Source of the DNA: VSJD01 sp041653875
Lineage (GTDB): Bacteria > Verrucomicrobiota > Kiritimatiellia > JAAZAB01
Reading direction: 5' to 3'
NCBI GenBank assembly: GCA_041653875.1
Contig: JBAZEM010000001.1
Coordinates: 1 to 64,000, forward strand
DNA length: 64,000 nt
The position numbers were made by a program, and so were the translations under genes. Under the pieces are notes generated by a model, which was not told the DNA's origin, searched no databases, and worked only from the letters and a program-made list of their open reading frames with translations. Shown here piece after piece: positions 41,177 through 49,065 of the stretch (position 1 is the stretch's first letter; each line of letters begins with the position of its first letter).

Positions 41177-42199
41177 TCAGGGATTCGGCGCCTGGGCGCG
41201 CTTGACCATGTTGAGGTAAGTCAGGATGCCTTCGGCAATGCCCCGGGCAACATTGTCCCGGTAGGCCGCGGTCATTATTTTGGCCCGGTCGTTGCGGCCC
41301 GAGATGAAGCCGCATTCCACCAGGGCGGAGGGGCAGGCCACATTGCGGATCACGTGGAAGCGCGAGCGCCGCACGCCGCGGTCTTCCATGCGGGTGTATT
41401 TAAGCAGGCTCTTTTGGAGGTAATAGCCCAGGACCATATTGGCTTCGTCGTGGCGATTGCCGGGAAACGCCACGCGATCCCGCGCGCCGACAAAGGAGTT
41501 TTCGGTGATGGGCGCCCCCGCCGGCGGCAGGATGTGGGTCTGGATGCCGGAAGCATCCGAATCCGCCGCGGCGTTCAGGTGGATGCTGACGAATAAATCG
41601 CTCCCCAGGCGGTTGGCCAAAAGACAACGCTGGTCCAGCTCGGTGGTTTGGTCGCCGGCGCGCGTCAGGCGCGTGTCCACGTTGTATTTCTGAAGGATGG
41701 TTTGGACGCGCCGGGCCAATTCCAGGGTGATGCGTTTTTCTTCCAGGCCCAGGCGCGGATCGGAAGCGCCGGGGTCTTGGCCGCCATGACCCGGGTCCAG
41801 GATCACCAGGCGCCAGTTTTCCGACTTGAGCGCCGGCGAGGGCCTGATCAGCGGTAAAACGGTTTTATCCACGTCCATGTCCCGGATGGTCCAGACGCCC
41901 CAATGCCTGGCAACCGGCGCGTTCAGCCAGACGAGGATGCCGTTGAATTCGACCTTGCGGGTATCGCCGTCGAAGGCGAACGTATCGAACTTGGTGCGCA
42001 GCGCAAGGTTCTTGCCTTGGGCCGTGTAGGAGAGGAAGCCGTAACTATGGGACAGCTGGGACAATGAAACGGTGTCGCCCATGATGAAACTGCCCGCGGC
42101 GGCCGTTTCCGCGGCCAGCCAGGCGCCGGCCAGCAGGCCGGCGCCAAATGCCCGGAGGACGCCGGATGGTTTCAACCCGTGATAAAACGAAAAGTTCAT
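41177..42199 (-). CDS. N-acetylmuramoyl-L-alanine amidase (Amidase_3)
   Basis: A 340-aa exported zinc amidase that cuts the stem peptide from peptidoglycan. The N-terminus (FYHGLKPSGVLRAFGAGLLAGAWLAA) is signal-like. Residues about 35-125 form an AMIN-like or copper-amine-oxidase-N-like domain. The catalytic domain starts LVILDPGHGGQDPGASD (zinc His, about 131-147), has EEKRITLELARRV (zinc Glu) and DLFVSIHLNAAADSDASG (zinc His, about 196-213), and ends with ALVECGFISGRNDRA with the catalytic Glu (about 295-309). Confidence 0.9.
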   Translation of the reverse strand: MNFSFYHGLKPSGVLRAFGAGLLAGAWLAAETAAAGSFIMGDTVSLSQLSHSYGFLSYTAQGKNLALRTKFDTFAFDGDTRKVEFNGILVWLNAPVARHWGVWTIRDMDVDKTVLPLIRPSPALKSENWRLVILDPGHGGQDPGASDPRLGLEEKRITLELARRVQTILQKYNVDTRLTRAGDQTTELDQRCLLANRLGSDLFVSIHLNAAADSDASGIQTHILPPAGAPITENSFVGARDRVAFPGNRHDEANMVLGYYLQKSLLKYTRMEDRGVRRSRFHVIRNVACPSALVECGFISGRNDRAKIMTAAYRDNVARGIAEGILTYLNMVKRAQAPNP

Positions 42200-42270
42200 A
42201 TTGAGTGGATTTCAAAATTGTAACTGCGCCGGCCCCGTTGCGGCGCCTAATTCTTAATGCATAGGAATTT

Positions 42271-42300
42271 TCCGCCATTGGCGGATCCGCCTTCGGCGGA
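42271..42300. repeat. 30-nt double-hairpin unit, copy 3
   Basis: TCCGCC-ATT-GGCGGA followed by TCCGCC-TTC-GGCGGA, preceded by GGAATTT, which is the inverse of the AAATTCC that follows copy 2 at 3089, so it lies in the same insertion context in opposite orientation. Confidence 0.8.
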
Positions 42301-42459
42301 CAATATTTGTCATGTCAAGGGAGGGACGGCGTGTCGCCGTCCGAATCTGCGGCGGGCAACATGCCCGCCCTCCCGATAAACGTTGATGATGGATAAAGTC
42401 GCGGCCTTTGGTTGCCTAACTCGATGTACAGGGAATTCAATCCAGGTAGAGCCGGTTTT

Positions 42460-42489
42460 TCCTCCATAGGCGGATCCGCCTCCGGCGGA
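42460..42489. repeat. 30-nt double-hairpin unit, copy 4
   Basis: TCCTCC-ATA-GGCGGA then TCCGCC-TCC-GGCGGA (one stem mismatch), inserted in the AGCCGGT/ACCGGCT apical loop of the inverted family A copy, the same place as copy 1. Confidence 0.8.
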
Positions 42490-42699
42490 ACACCGGCTAT
42501 AATAGCCGACATAAAGTCGGCTCTACATGGAACAGTTGCGGCCTTAGCCGCCTAACTCGATGTACAGGAAATCCAAACCCGCCGGGTCAGGGGACCCGGC
42601 CTACAATACTGTAGGCCCGGTGCCCTCACCGGGCGTTATGAAAAAGTCGCCCCGCTTTGCGGGGCCTAACTCGGTGGGATTTCAAATTTCGATTGCCTA

Positions 42700-42729
42700 T
42701 TGACATCCGCAAGGGCGCAAGTGTAATCT
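42700..42729 (+). promoter_or_regulatory. Sigma-70-type promoter for the TPR gene
   Basis: TTGACA (42700-42705), an 18-bp spacer and TAATCT (42724-42729) lie 31 bp before the ATG; AGGAG is 8 nt before the ATG. Confidence 0.65.
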
Positions 42730-42760
42730 AAAACCATAGAAAAAAACAGGAGTTTTTTCC

Positions 42761-44149
42761 ATGGCGGATTTATCGGAAGTCAATGTCTCCAAGCGGGCGC
42801 GCGAGTTGTTCGACAAAGGTTTGGTGGCTACCGAGCACGGCAACCGGCCTTATGCCATGGATATGTTCATGGCGGCGCTGGATATCGAGCCTCATTTTTT
42901 ACGGGCCCGCAAATTCCTGCGGGCGACCGCCCTGAAGCAGTTCAACGAAGCCGGCGGCGGTCAGCCGGCGCGCATTATGGCCACGCTTGGCGCCGCGCCG
43001 CAATTGATCAAAGGCTGGCTGGCCCTGCGCGCCGGGAAGCCGCAAGAGGCCCTGCGCTTGGGCGAGGAGCTTCTTCGCAAAGATCCGCTCAACCCGGCCT
43101 TTATCCGTTTCCTGTGCAAGATTGCCGAAGCGGCGGAAATGCCGGAGGTGGCCGCCCTGACGCTGGCCATGGTGCGCGAATATTTTCAACAGGATGCCGG
43201 GTTTCTATCCTGGCTGGGCAAACTGTATATGCAAATGGACCAGCCCCAGGAGGCCAAGGAATGTTTCGAGGCCGTTGTCAATCTGAAGCCCCATGATGGC
43301 GAGGCCATGCAGTCGCTGAAAAACGCCATGGCCCGCGAAACGATGGCCAAGGGCGGATGGGACGAGGCCGCCAAGGGCGGCGGTTACCGGAGCGTCATTA
43401 AGGACGTCAAGGAAGCGTCCGTGCTGGAGAAGGAAGCTATGGCGGTCAAGGACGGCAAAAGCGCGGAATTGCTGATTCATGACCTGGAAGGACGCGTCAA
43501 GCGCGAGCCCGAAAACGTCAATTATCGCCGCGCCCTGGCCAACCTGTACATGCAGGCGACGCGCTTCGACGACGCCAGGCACACGATCGATGAAGCCAAG
43601 CGTCTGAGCGGCGCGCAGGACCCGCAACTCGATCAAATGCTGGCGGCCGTGCAGTTGAAGCAATTCGATTTTGAGATCGCCCAGTGCCGCGAAAACGGCG
43701 ACCTGGCCGGGGTTAAAACCAAGGAAACCGCCCGAAACGAGTTCGTGTTCAAGAACACCGAGGCGCGCATCGAGCGCTATCCCAACGACTTGCCCCTGCG
43801 GTACGATTACGGCGTGCTTCTTTTCGAGCGCGGCATGTTGAACGAAGCCGTCCAGCAGTTCCAAATGGCCCAGCGCAATCCGCGCAACCGGGTGCGTTCG
43901 CTGTATTACATGGCGCGTTGTTTCAAGCAGAAACAGCAGTTCGACATGGCGCGCGATCAACTGGAGAAAGCCGCCGCCGAATTGCCCGAAATGGACGATT
44001 TGAAAAAGGATATTTTTTACCAGTTGGGCGAAACCCTGGAAGCTCAGGGCGATATCGCGACGGCTGTCAATCGATATTACAAGGAAATCTATCAGGTGGA
44101 TATCGGCTACAAGGACGTGGCCGCCAAGATTGAAAAATCATATAAATAA
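42761..44149 (+). CDS. Tetratricopeptide-repeat protein
   Basis: A 462-aa cytoplasmic (no signal) helical repeat protein. TPR-like units are visible at about 10-45 (ARELFDKGLVATEHGNRPYA), 85-120, 135-190 (YFQQDAGFLSWLGKLYMQMDQPQEAKECFEAVVNLKP), 245-285, 340-385 and 385-455 (LYYMARCFKQKQQFDMARDQLEKA, then DIFYQLGETLEAQGDIATAVNRYYK). It is probably a protein-interaction scaffold; no enzymatic domain is seen. A strong promoter and ribosome-binding site suggest good expression. It probably shares a transcript with the 42-aa basic protein that follows 18 bp later. Confidence 0.85.
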   Translation: MADLSEVNVSKRARELFDKGLVATEHGNRPYAMDMFMAALDIEPHFLRARKFLRATALKQFNEAGGGQPARIMATLGAAPQLIKGWLALRAGKPQEALRLGEELLRKDPLNPAFIRFLCKIAEAAEMPEVAALTLAMVREYFQQDAGFLSWLGKLYMQMDQPQEAKECFEAVVNLKPHDGEAMQSLKNAMARETMAKGGWDEAAKGGGYRSVIKDVKEASVLEKEAMAVKDGKSAELLIHDLEGRVKREPENVNYRRALANLYMQATRFDDARHTIDEAKRLSGAQDPQLDQMLAAVQLKQFDFEIAQCRENGDLAGVKTKETARNEFVFKNTEARIERYPNDLPLRYDYGVLLFERGMLNEAVQQFQMAQRNPRNRVRSLYYMARCFKQKQQFDMARDQLEKAAAELPEMDDLKKDIFYQLGETLEAQGDIATAVNRYYKEIYQVDIGYKDVAAKIEKSYK

Positions 44150-44167
44150 GATGGAAGGAGGCGCGTC

Positions 44168-44296
44168 ATGGGAAAAAGCATGGATAAGGGCAATGCCGGG
44201 CATAACAACAAACCGAAGCTTTCTATCGAGGAAAAGAAGCAGAAGAAAAAAATGAAGCAAATGGCCAGGCAGGCCAGCCTGGCGCCGACGCCGTAA
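44168..44296 (+). CDS. Small Lys-rich 42-aa protein
   Basis: A 42-codon frame starting MGKSMDKGNAGHNN, with a run of charged residues (IEEKKQKKKMKQMARQ) and ending SLAPTP. AAGGAGG lies 6-7 nt before the ATG, one of the best ribosome-binding sites in the window, and the start is 18 bp after the TPR stop. Strongly basic C-terminal half; no family recognised. It could bind RNA or DNA or partner with the TPR protein. Confidence 0.6.
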   Translation: MGKSMDKGNAGHNNKPKLSIEEKKQKKKMKQMARQASLAPTP

Positions 44297-44340
44297 AGTT
44301 AAGGCGCGCGTTTGTCCGGCTTGTGGCGATCGAAGTCAAA

Positions 44341-44413
44341 GGGGCGGTAGCTCAGTTGGTAGAGCACCACGTTCGCAACGTGGGGGTCGGGAGTTCGAAT
44401 CTCCTTCGCTCCA
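44341..44413 (+). tRNA. tRNA-Ala (anticodon CGC)
   Basis: A 73-nt cloverleaf. The acceptor GGGGCGG pairs with TCGCTCC and includes the alanine identity pair G3:U70, the D arm reads GCTCAGTTGGTAGAGC, the anticodon arm CCACG-TTCGCAA-CGTGG gives CGC, and the T arm contains GAGTTCGAATC. It is followed directly by a 12-bp palindrome. Confidence 0.93.
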
Positions 44414-44660
44414 GGCTTCGCTCGCAGTGGTAACAAGAGCGAAGCCTGCCGAGCCGTGGAATTAGGGCATCGCCTGATAAACGCAGAAGAGCGTTTTGTC
44501 TTAGGCGATGATTCCGGTAACTGCTCTCGCGAATCCACCGCCGGCGGCCGGCGGTTCAAACATTTAAGAAACTTGGATTGAAAGCCTGCCCATTCCATGG
44601 AGGGCGGGCGGCCACGACCGCCGGGAACGGCGACGGAGGCCCGTCGCCCTCCACAAAGCA
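44412..44660. repeat. Hairpins downstream of tRNA-Ala
   Basis: A perfect 12-bp stem (44412-44423, 44437-44448), whose left arm starts on the last two tRNA bases, could act as a 3' processing or termination structure although no T-run follows. A second two-tier hairpin spans 44468-44510 (CATCGCCT/AGGCGATG, inner AACGC/GCGTT). A GGAGGGCGG...CCGTCGCCCTCC region lies at 44599-44651. No gene. Confidence 0.6.
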
Positions 44661-44714
44661 AAGTTGTTTATTCACAAACACTTATGTTTCCATCTGCGCT
44701 TTGAGTTACTGGGG

Positions 44715-44930
44715 AGGAGTCAGCCCGCCTGCAACGCTGTGCCCTGCCCGCAGTGCTACGCACAGCGTTGCAGGCGGGGTAGCGCTGCGGGCAGGTAGTC
44801 AGAATAAGGAACCCGTATAGGCCAAGCGCATACGAAGAGAATCGGCGCTAAACACAAGGCCTTGGCGGAATGTCTGTCGCGTTCTTCCGATTCTTACGTA
44901 TTTTATTCTGTATCCCGAATTCTGACTCCC
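44715..44930 (+). repeat. Element E, copy 2, with interlocking palindromic head
   Basis: Same A-B-A'-B' head (44724-44796) and body (44797-44930) as 36184-36405, with only a few substitutions. It occupies the rest of the gene-free gap before iorB. Confidence 0.85.
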
Positions 44931-44967
44931 GCAGGCCTGAGTGGTTCCGTTTATTTATTGCCAGCGC

Positions 44968-45444
44968 CTAAGCATCCGACTTGCGCGCCAGCAAAAATAT
45001 CCGGATATTGATATCCCGGATTGTGGCCGGCAAATGCGCGCGGATAGCTTGGAGCCAGGCGGGTTCGGCAATATCCGGAAGGTGGCGGCTTAAGGCGCCC
45101 AGCAGGGCGATGTTCAGGCTGCGATGATGCAGCAGAACCTTTTTGTCGATTTGTTCGGGTGTGATCGATATGCCGTCTTTGCGCAGGACCGGCCGGTTGA
45201 TATCCACTTGGGTCGCTTCCAAAACCATCAGGAAATCGGCTTGCCCCTGGGGAACCATCGGGCTGAATATCCGGCGGCCAAAGCGGACATCGCTGCTCAC
45301 GGAAGCGCCGCGCTGGCTCATGCCGTGGAGTTCGCTTTTTTTGACATCCAGGCCGGTGATGAAAGCCGCTTCAGCCAAAATGTCGGAGGACGTCAAAACG
45401 CCTTGCCCGCCAAGTCCCGCGATGACGATGTTGGTCGTTTTCAT
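44968..45444 (-). CDS. iorB: Indolepyruvate:ferredoxin oxidoreductase beta subunit
   Basis: A 158-aa subunit starting TTNIVIAGLGGQGVLTSSDIL (gamma-type fold of 2-oxoacid oxidoreductases), with SELHGMSQRGASVSSDVRFG near 37-56. Together with IorA it converts aryl pyruvates from aromatic amino acids into aryl-acyl-CoA while reducing ferredoxin, a reaction known in archaea and anaerobic bacteria. The start overlaps the iorA stop by 4 bp. It is shorter than typical IorB (about 190 residues); the C-terminal part is reduced. Confidence 0.85.
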   Translation of the reverse strand: MKTTNIVIAGLGGQGVLTSSDILAEAAFITGLDVKKSELHGMSQRGASVSSDVRFGRRIFSPMVPQGQADFLMVLEATQVDINRPVLRKDGISITPEQIDKKVLLHHRSLNIALLGALSRHLPDIAEPAWLQAIRAHLPATIRDINIRIFLLARKSDA

Positions 45445-47051
45445 GGCTTCTTTGACGCGGATGAAGCCGGCGGGCGCCCGCCCTGTTCCCGAATGAGTTT
45501 GGCCGACAGCACGCAGGGGCGCCGGACAACGATTAAAACCAGTTCGCGGCCGGTCAGGCTTGCGCTCAGTATTTTTTTGAAGGCCCCCCGATCGGCGGTG
45601 GGGTCCGTGACGTGGACACGCCGGATGCCTATGGCTTTGGCCAGATCTTCCGGAATAATTTTCTCCGTGGGTTTGCGAGCGAGGGTGCGGCCCGTGCCGG
45701 GGTGTTCCTGGAGGCCGGTCATGGCGGTCGTGCCGTTGTCCAGGATAATGACCACATGGCCCGAGGCCGGCGGATTATAAACCATTTCGACCAAGCCGGT
45801 GATGCCGCTGTGCATGAACGTGCTGTCGCCAATGACGCTGACAACCCGTTGTGCCTGTTCCGCGGGGAGGACGTGGCGCAGGCCAAGCCCGGTGCCGATG
45901 CTGGCGCCCATGCAGACAAAACTGTCCAGGGCTTCGAAAGGCGGCAATGCGCCCAGGGTGTAACATCCGATATCGCCCGCCACAATGCAGTCCAGGTCGC
46001 GTAAGGTCTCGAAAACGGCGCGGTGCGGACAGCCTGGGCACAACTGCGGAGGTTTGCCCGCCGGACGAACCGGTTCAGGCGAAGAATCCCGGGCGAGGAT
46101 GCGCCGGACGCGATCGACATTTAATTCGCCAAAGCGATACATTTCCGCTTTGCCTTCCACGGAAATTCCCGCGGCCCGAATGGCCTCAACCAGCCATGGG
46201 TCGCCTTCCTCGATGACCACGGCGCGCTTTGCCTGGTTGACAAAGGAACGGATGGTTTCCACCGGCAGCGGATAAGCCATCCCGATTTTCAGGAAACCGG
46301 CTCTGGGCGCCGCTTCGCGCGCGTGCATATAGGCGATCCCGGAAGCGACGATCCCCAGGGATGGATCGCCCGGGATGCGAATATTCAATCCCGAGTTTTC
46401 GTTCCAGGCGGCAATGGCGTTCAATTTGGCGCGCAGTTTCCGGTGGCCGCCGCCGGCATTGGCCGGAATCATGACGCGCCCTTTGATATCTCTTTGGAAG
46501 AAAGGCGCGGCCGCGGGGTGGGGCGGACTCCCTCGCAGGATTATGGATTTGGAATGACACACGCGCGTGGTGAGCCGGAGTAAGACGGGAATACGCCAGC
46601 GCTCGGAAACTGCGATGGCTTTGGCGGTAAAATCATAGGCCTCCTGGGAGTCGGCCGGTTCCAGCAGGGGAATGCCGGCGGCTTTGGCATAGTGCCGGTT
46701 GTCCTGCTCGTTCTGGCTGGAGGACATGCCGGGGTCGTCGGCCGAAACGACAATCAGCGCGCCGGTGACATCGATGTAAGCGACGGAGAAAAAAGGGTCG
46801 GCGGCGACATTCAAGCCCACATGTTTCATTGTGGCGATGGCCCGGCCGCCGCCGAAGGCCGCGCCAATGGCCGTCTCCAGGGCGACTTTTTCATTGGGCG
46901 CCCATTGGGCTTTGCCGCCCAAGGCGGAGAAATGTTCGAGGATTTCCGTGGAAGGCGTGCCGGGGTAACCCGTCCCGAGCATGACGCCGGCATCGTAAGC
47001 GGCACAGGCCACGGCTTCGTTACCACTTAAAAACAGGCGCGCATCAGTCAT
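45441..47051 (-). CDS. iorA: Indolepyruvate:ferredoxin oxidoreductase alpha subunit lacking the ferredoxin domain
   Basis: A 536-aa TPP-dependent alpha subunit. Domain I/II has FLSGNEAVACAAYDAGVMLGTGYPGTPSTEIL (7-38) and the Glu of PNEKVALETAIGAA. LCPGCPHRAVFETL (about 342-355), DIGCYTLG and VIGDSTFMHSGITGLVEMVYN...NGTTAMTG supply the TPP site. The protein stops after VVRRPCVLSAKL plus ~18 residues, just where typical IorA proteins continue into a C-terminal 2x[4Fe-4S] ferredoxin domain. That domain is missing, so electrons must leave by another carrier. It overlaps iorB by 4 bp. Confidence 0.88.
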   Translation of the reverse strand: MTDARLFLSGNEAVACAAYDAGVMLGTGYPGTPSTEILEHFSALGGKAQWAPNEKVALETAIGAAFGGGRAIATMKHVGLNVAADPFFSVAYIDVTGALIVVSADDPGMSSSQNEQDNRHYAKAAGIPLLEPADSQEAYDFTAKAIAVSERWRIPVLLRLTTRVCHSKSIILRGSPPHPAAAPFFQRDIKGRVMIPANAGGGHRKLRAKLNAIAAWNENSGLNIRIPGDPSLGIVASGIAYMHAREAAPRAGFLKIGMAYPLPVETIRSFVNQAKRAVVIEEGDPWLVEAIRAAGISVEGKAEMYRFGELNVDRVRRILARDSSPEPVRPAGKPPQLCPGCPHRAVFETLRDLDCIVAGDIGCYTLGALPPFEALDSFVCMGASIGTGLGLRHVLPAEQAQRVVSVIGDSTFMHSGITGLVEMVYNPPASGHVVIILDNGTTAMTGLQEHPGTGRTLARKPTEKIIPEDLAKAIGIRRVHVTDPTADRGAFKKILSASLTGRELVLIVVRRPCVLSAKLIREQGGRPPASSASKKP

Positions 47052-47088
47052 GGCGCGAAGTTAGAACGCCGGCGTGAAAATTACAAGC

Positions 47089-47155
47089 AGATTTCATTAA
47101 CATCCCATAGGATGCGCAGACTGTAGGCTGAAGGCTGTAGGCAAATCCGGCCGGG
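47089..47155. repeat. IS-end-like sequence and short words upstream of iorA
   Basis: TTTCATTAACATCCCATAG (47091-47109) nearly matches the left border of the IS4 element at 31621-31636. It is followed by GTAGGCT/GAAGGCT/GTAGGC words. It may be a solo IS end or a shared target motif. Confidence 0.45.
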
Positions 47156-47171
47156 CCGTGTTCCAAGAAGG

Positions 47172-47528
47172 TCAAGCCTCCGGCGGCGTTTTTTCCATGC
47201 AGAAGGACTCCGCTTGGTCAATGGTGTCGAACTGCGACAGGATGCCGGCGATATGCGTCTGCTCAATCAATTCCCGGCAATAGGGGTTAAGACCGACCAG
47301 CGCCAGGGCGCCCTTGCGGCCCTCGGTTTCCTTGGCGGCGATCAGGAGCACGCGGATGCCGGCGCTGCTCATAAAGTCCACGTTTGCCATATCCATGACG
47401 ATGAACTTCGGGTGTTGGTTGAAATGAGCGTCCAGGATTTGCTGGACCGGGCCCGCGCCAAAGGTGTCGAACCGCCCGTTGAGGGTCAACTTGAGAATGC
47501 CGTCTTTCAGGATGGGGGTGATAGTCAT
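47172..47528 (-). CDS. STAS-domain anti-sigma factor antagonist
   Basis: A 118-aa single STAS domain like SpoIIAA/RsbV. Seen: GILKLTLNGRFDTFGAGPVQQIL, then KFIVMDMANVDFMSSAGIRVLLIAAKE (about 40-66), where the Ser in MSSAG is the phosphorylation site of this family. It would bind an anti-sigma kinase when unphosphorylated. No partner kinase or phosphatase gene lies nearby. Confidence 0.88.
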   Translation of the reverse strand: MTITPILKDGILKLTLNGRFDTFGAGPVQQILDAHFNQHPKFIVMDMANVDFMSSAGIRVLLIAAKETEGRKGALALVGLNPYCRELIEQTHIAGILSQFDTIDQAESFCMEKTPPEA

Positions 47529-47569
47529 AGGGCGGATTCCTTTGCGGCAATTCGCGGCGGACTTGCGGA

Positions 47570-48148
47570 TTAAATTTCAGTCACTCCGTCCGGCAATTCG
47601 ATTTTGTTCCACGCGTCTGACAACTGCCGTTGGCGAATCTGTTCTCTGAGGACGGCATAATCGATGGCGGGTTGCGATACTTCCAGAATCCCCCGGATGT
47701 CCAACAGATGTTTTTCAGACCCGCCTTCCCGAAAATATTCCAATTTTCGAATGATGACATACTCCGGCGGGGCCAGCCAAACCCATTCGCCGCTCATGGC
47801 GAGACGTCGCCGCAGGGACATTCCCCAGCGCTGCAAACTGTCGTTGCCCATTAAATAACAATCCGCCTTCATGCCGGATTCATGATGAATAATGTTGAAA
47901 TGCCCTCGCATGGCGCGCGCGGCTTCAACCGCGACGCTTTCTTCGGGAGGGCAATAAAAGTCGCTCGGCGGAAAAGCGGACGCCAGGGCCGGAATATGCC
48001 GCTGGTCAAGCTCAAGCACAATGTCAACATCATGCGTTAAACGGGGCTGACCGTATGCGATGCAAGCCATTGCGCCTGTAATCATATAAGGCGCGCCAAA
48101 CTTATTCAGCGGCTTGATAAAAAGCAGAATGGGGTCAAGTGTGGGCAT
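47570..48148 (-). CDS. Nucleotidyltransferase-fold protein
   Basis: A 192-aa protein with YMITGAMACIAYGQPRLTHDVDIVLEL (about 21-47), a G-x-A...DxD variant of the nucleotidyltransferase active site, followed by YCPPEESVAVEAARAM and a helical C-terminus. Such proteins often act as the antitoxin or effector half of two-gene modules. It overlaps a small 73-aa gene by 14 bp, which supports a two-gene unit. The exact family is uncertain. Confidence 0.7.
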   Translation of the reverse strand: MPTLDPILLFIKPLNKFGAPYMITGAMACIAYGQPRLTHDVDIVLELDQRHIPALASAFPPSDFYCPPEESVAVEAARAMRGHFNIIHHESGMKADCYLMGNDSLQRWGMSLRRRLAMSGEWVWLAPPEYVIIRKLEYFREGGSEKHLLDIRGILEVSQPAIDYAVLREQIRQRQLSDAWNKIELPDGVTEI

Positions 48149-48356
48149 AAAGAAAAGCCTTGCGGACTTCTTTCCGCACGGTCGCCTCGTTCCACTCCGG
48201 ATGAAAAGATTTCAACGCCGCCGCCTTTAACTCGCGGGCGGAAGCATACAGCCGCAGGGCTTCCTGCCAGCGCCGGTCCGGCGTCATGCGCTTGTATATC
48301 GCAATCTGTTTGTGGGCCGCATCCATTAAATCGACGCTCCGACTTGGTGATGACAT
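48135..48356 (-). CDS. Small helical protein paired with the nucleotidyltransferase
   Basis: A 73-aa protein starting MSSPSRSVDLMDAAHKQIAIY, then TPDRRWQEALRLYASARELKAAALKSFHP and RKEVRKAFLYAHT. ATG 48356 is chosen because AAGGAAA is 5-6 nt upstream. Its helical, charged composition and its 14-bp overlap with the following gene suggest a small partner of the nucleotidyltransferase. No family recognised with confidence. Confidence 0.6.
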   Translation of the reverse strand: MSSPSRSVDLMDAAHKQIAIYKRMTPDRRWQEALRLYASARELKAAALKSFHPEWNEATVRKEVRKAFLYAHT

Positions 48357-49065
48357 GCCGTTTCCTTTTCGGATTCGATTAAACCATATCCATGCCAAAA
48401 CACAAGCGCGAAGCCGCCGGCGGACGCTCGTTAATCGTTCTATCGGCGGGGCGTTTTTTCTTCTTTATTACGCAGGGGAATGTGGTAACGTATAAATGTT
48501 TTTGCGCGGATCGTTGGCCGATAAAACAGTGAGATCAGGCCGAGAGTGAGATCAGGGTCGCGTCTCGACATTCGACAAATTTAAAATAAAGATACACGAG
48601 AACGATACAAACGAGACGGCAGTTAAATCGAAAATATCGTTTGTCGAGACGTGACCCTGATTTGCCTTCATATTCTATTTACCTCTCTCATGTCGAACGG
48701 GAAACGTGGCGCCCTTATCGCAAAAATGCCCTGTTTATATTCCGAATAAAACTGTTTGCAACTCATTGTATTCAAAACTGTTGACGGAAACGTTTTCGCC
48801 ACACTCCCGCCGGATGTCCTGTTCTTGCCAAGAATGTAATGCGCTTCTCGACCGGTGGATCCTGCCGGTGTAACTGCTCTGGATTTGGCCGGTTAATCTC
48901 TCGCCTGATATATGTGTCGGCGCCGTCCAATCGCTCCGAACATCTCATTGACTTCATCCCACGCGACCTGATTCGCTGTTTTATGCTTTGTTTTCTTGTT
49001 TGCCGCCAAGGCAAGTGGGGGCGTAAATTTGTTGGATTTTTTATCCGCCGATCACTTTCGGGCTT
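48357..49065. other. Gene-free stretch with one inverted-repeat element
   Basis: No credible gene is visible on either strand. The only structured feature is the 111-bp inverted repeat at 48551-48661. A GGCGGACGC/GCGGGGCG region near 48415-48465 ends in a T-rich run and could terminate a plus-strand transcript. Confidence 0.5.
48551..48661. repeat. Inverted repeat, GTCTCGAC-ended MITE-like element
   Basis: Left arm ATCAGGGTCGCGTCTCGACA (48551-48570) pairs with right arm TGTCGAGACGTGACCCTGAT (48642-48661) with one mismatch in 20. The ~70-bp core is AT-rich and non-coding. The ends resemble repeats associated with REP-type (Y1) transposases, though none is encoded here. Confidence 0.7.

Larger units (their letters stand above)
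42200..42690. repeat. Stack of palindromic repeats between amidase and TPR genes
   Basis: No gene. In order: a 30-nt unit at 42271-42300; a GGGAGGG...CCCTCCC cruciform (42319-42374) with GGACGGCG/CGCCGTCC and GGCGGGC/GCCCGCC hairpins; family A inverted at 42446-42526, carrying a 30-nt unit at 42460-42489; family C inverted at about 42540-42680. Confidence 0.75.

Noticed and set aside
44412..44448. Rho-independent terminator after tRNA-Ala
   Set aside because: The 12-bp stem is perfect but no T-run follows on either strand, so it is listed only as a hairpin.
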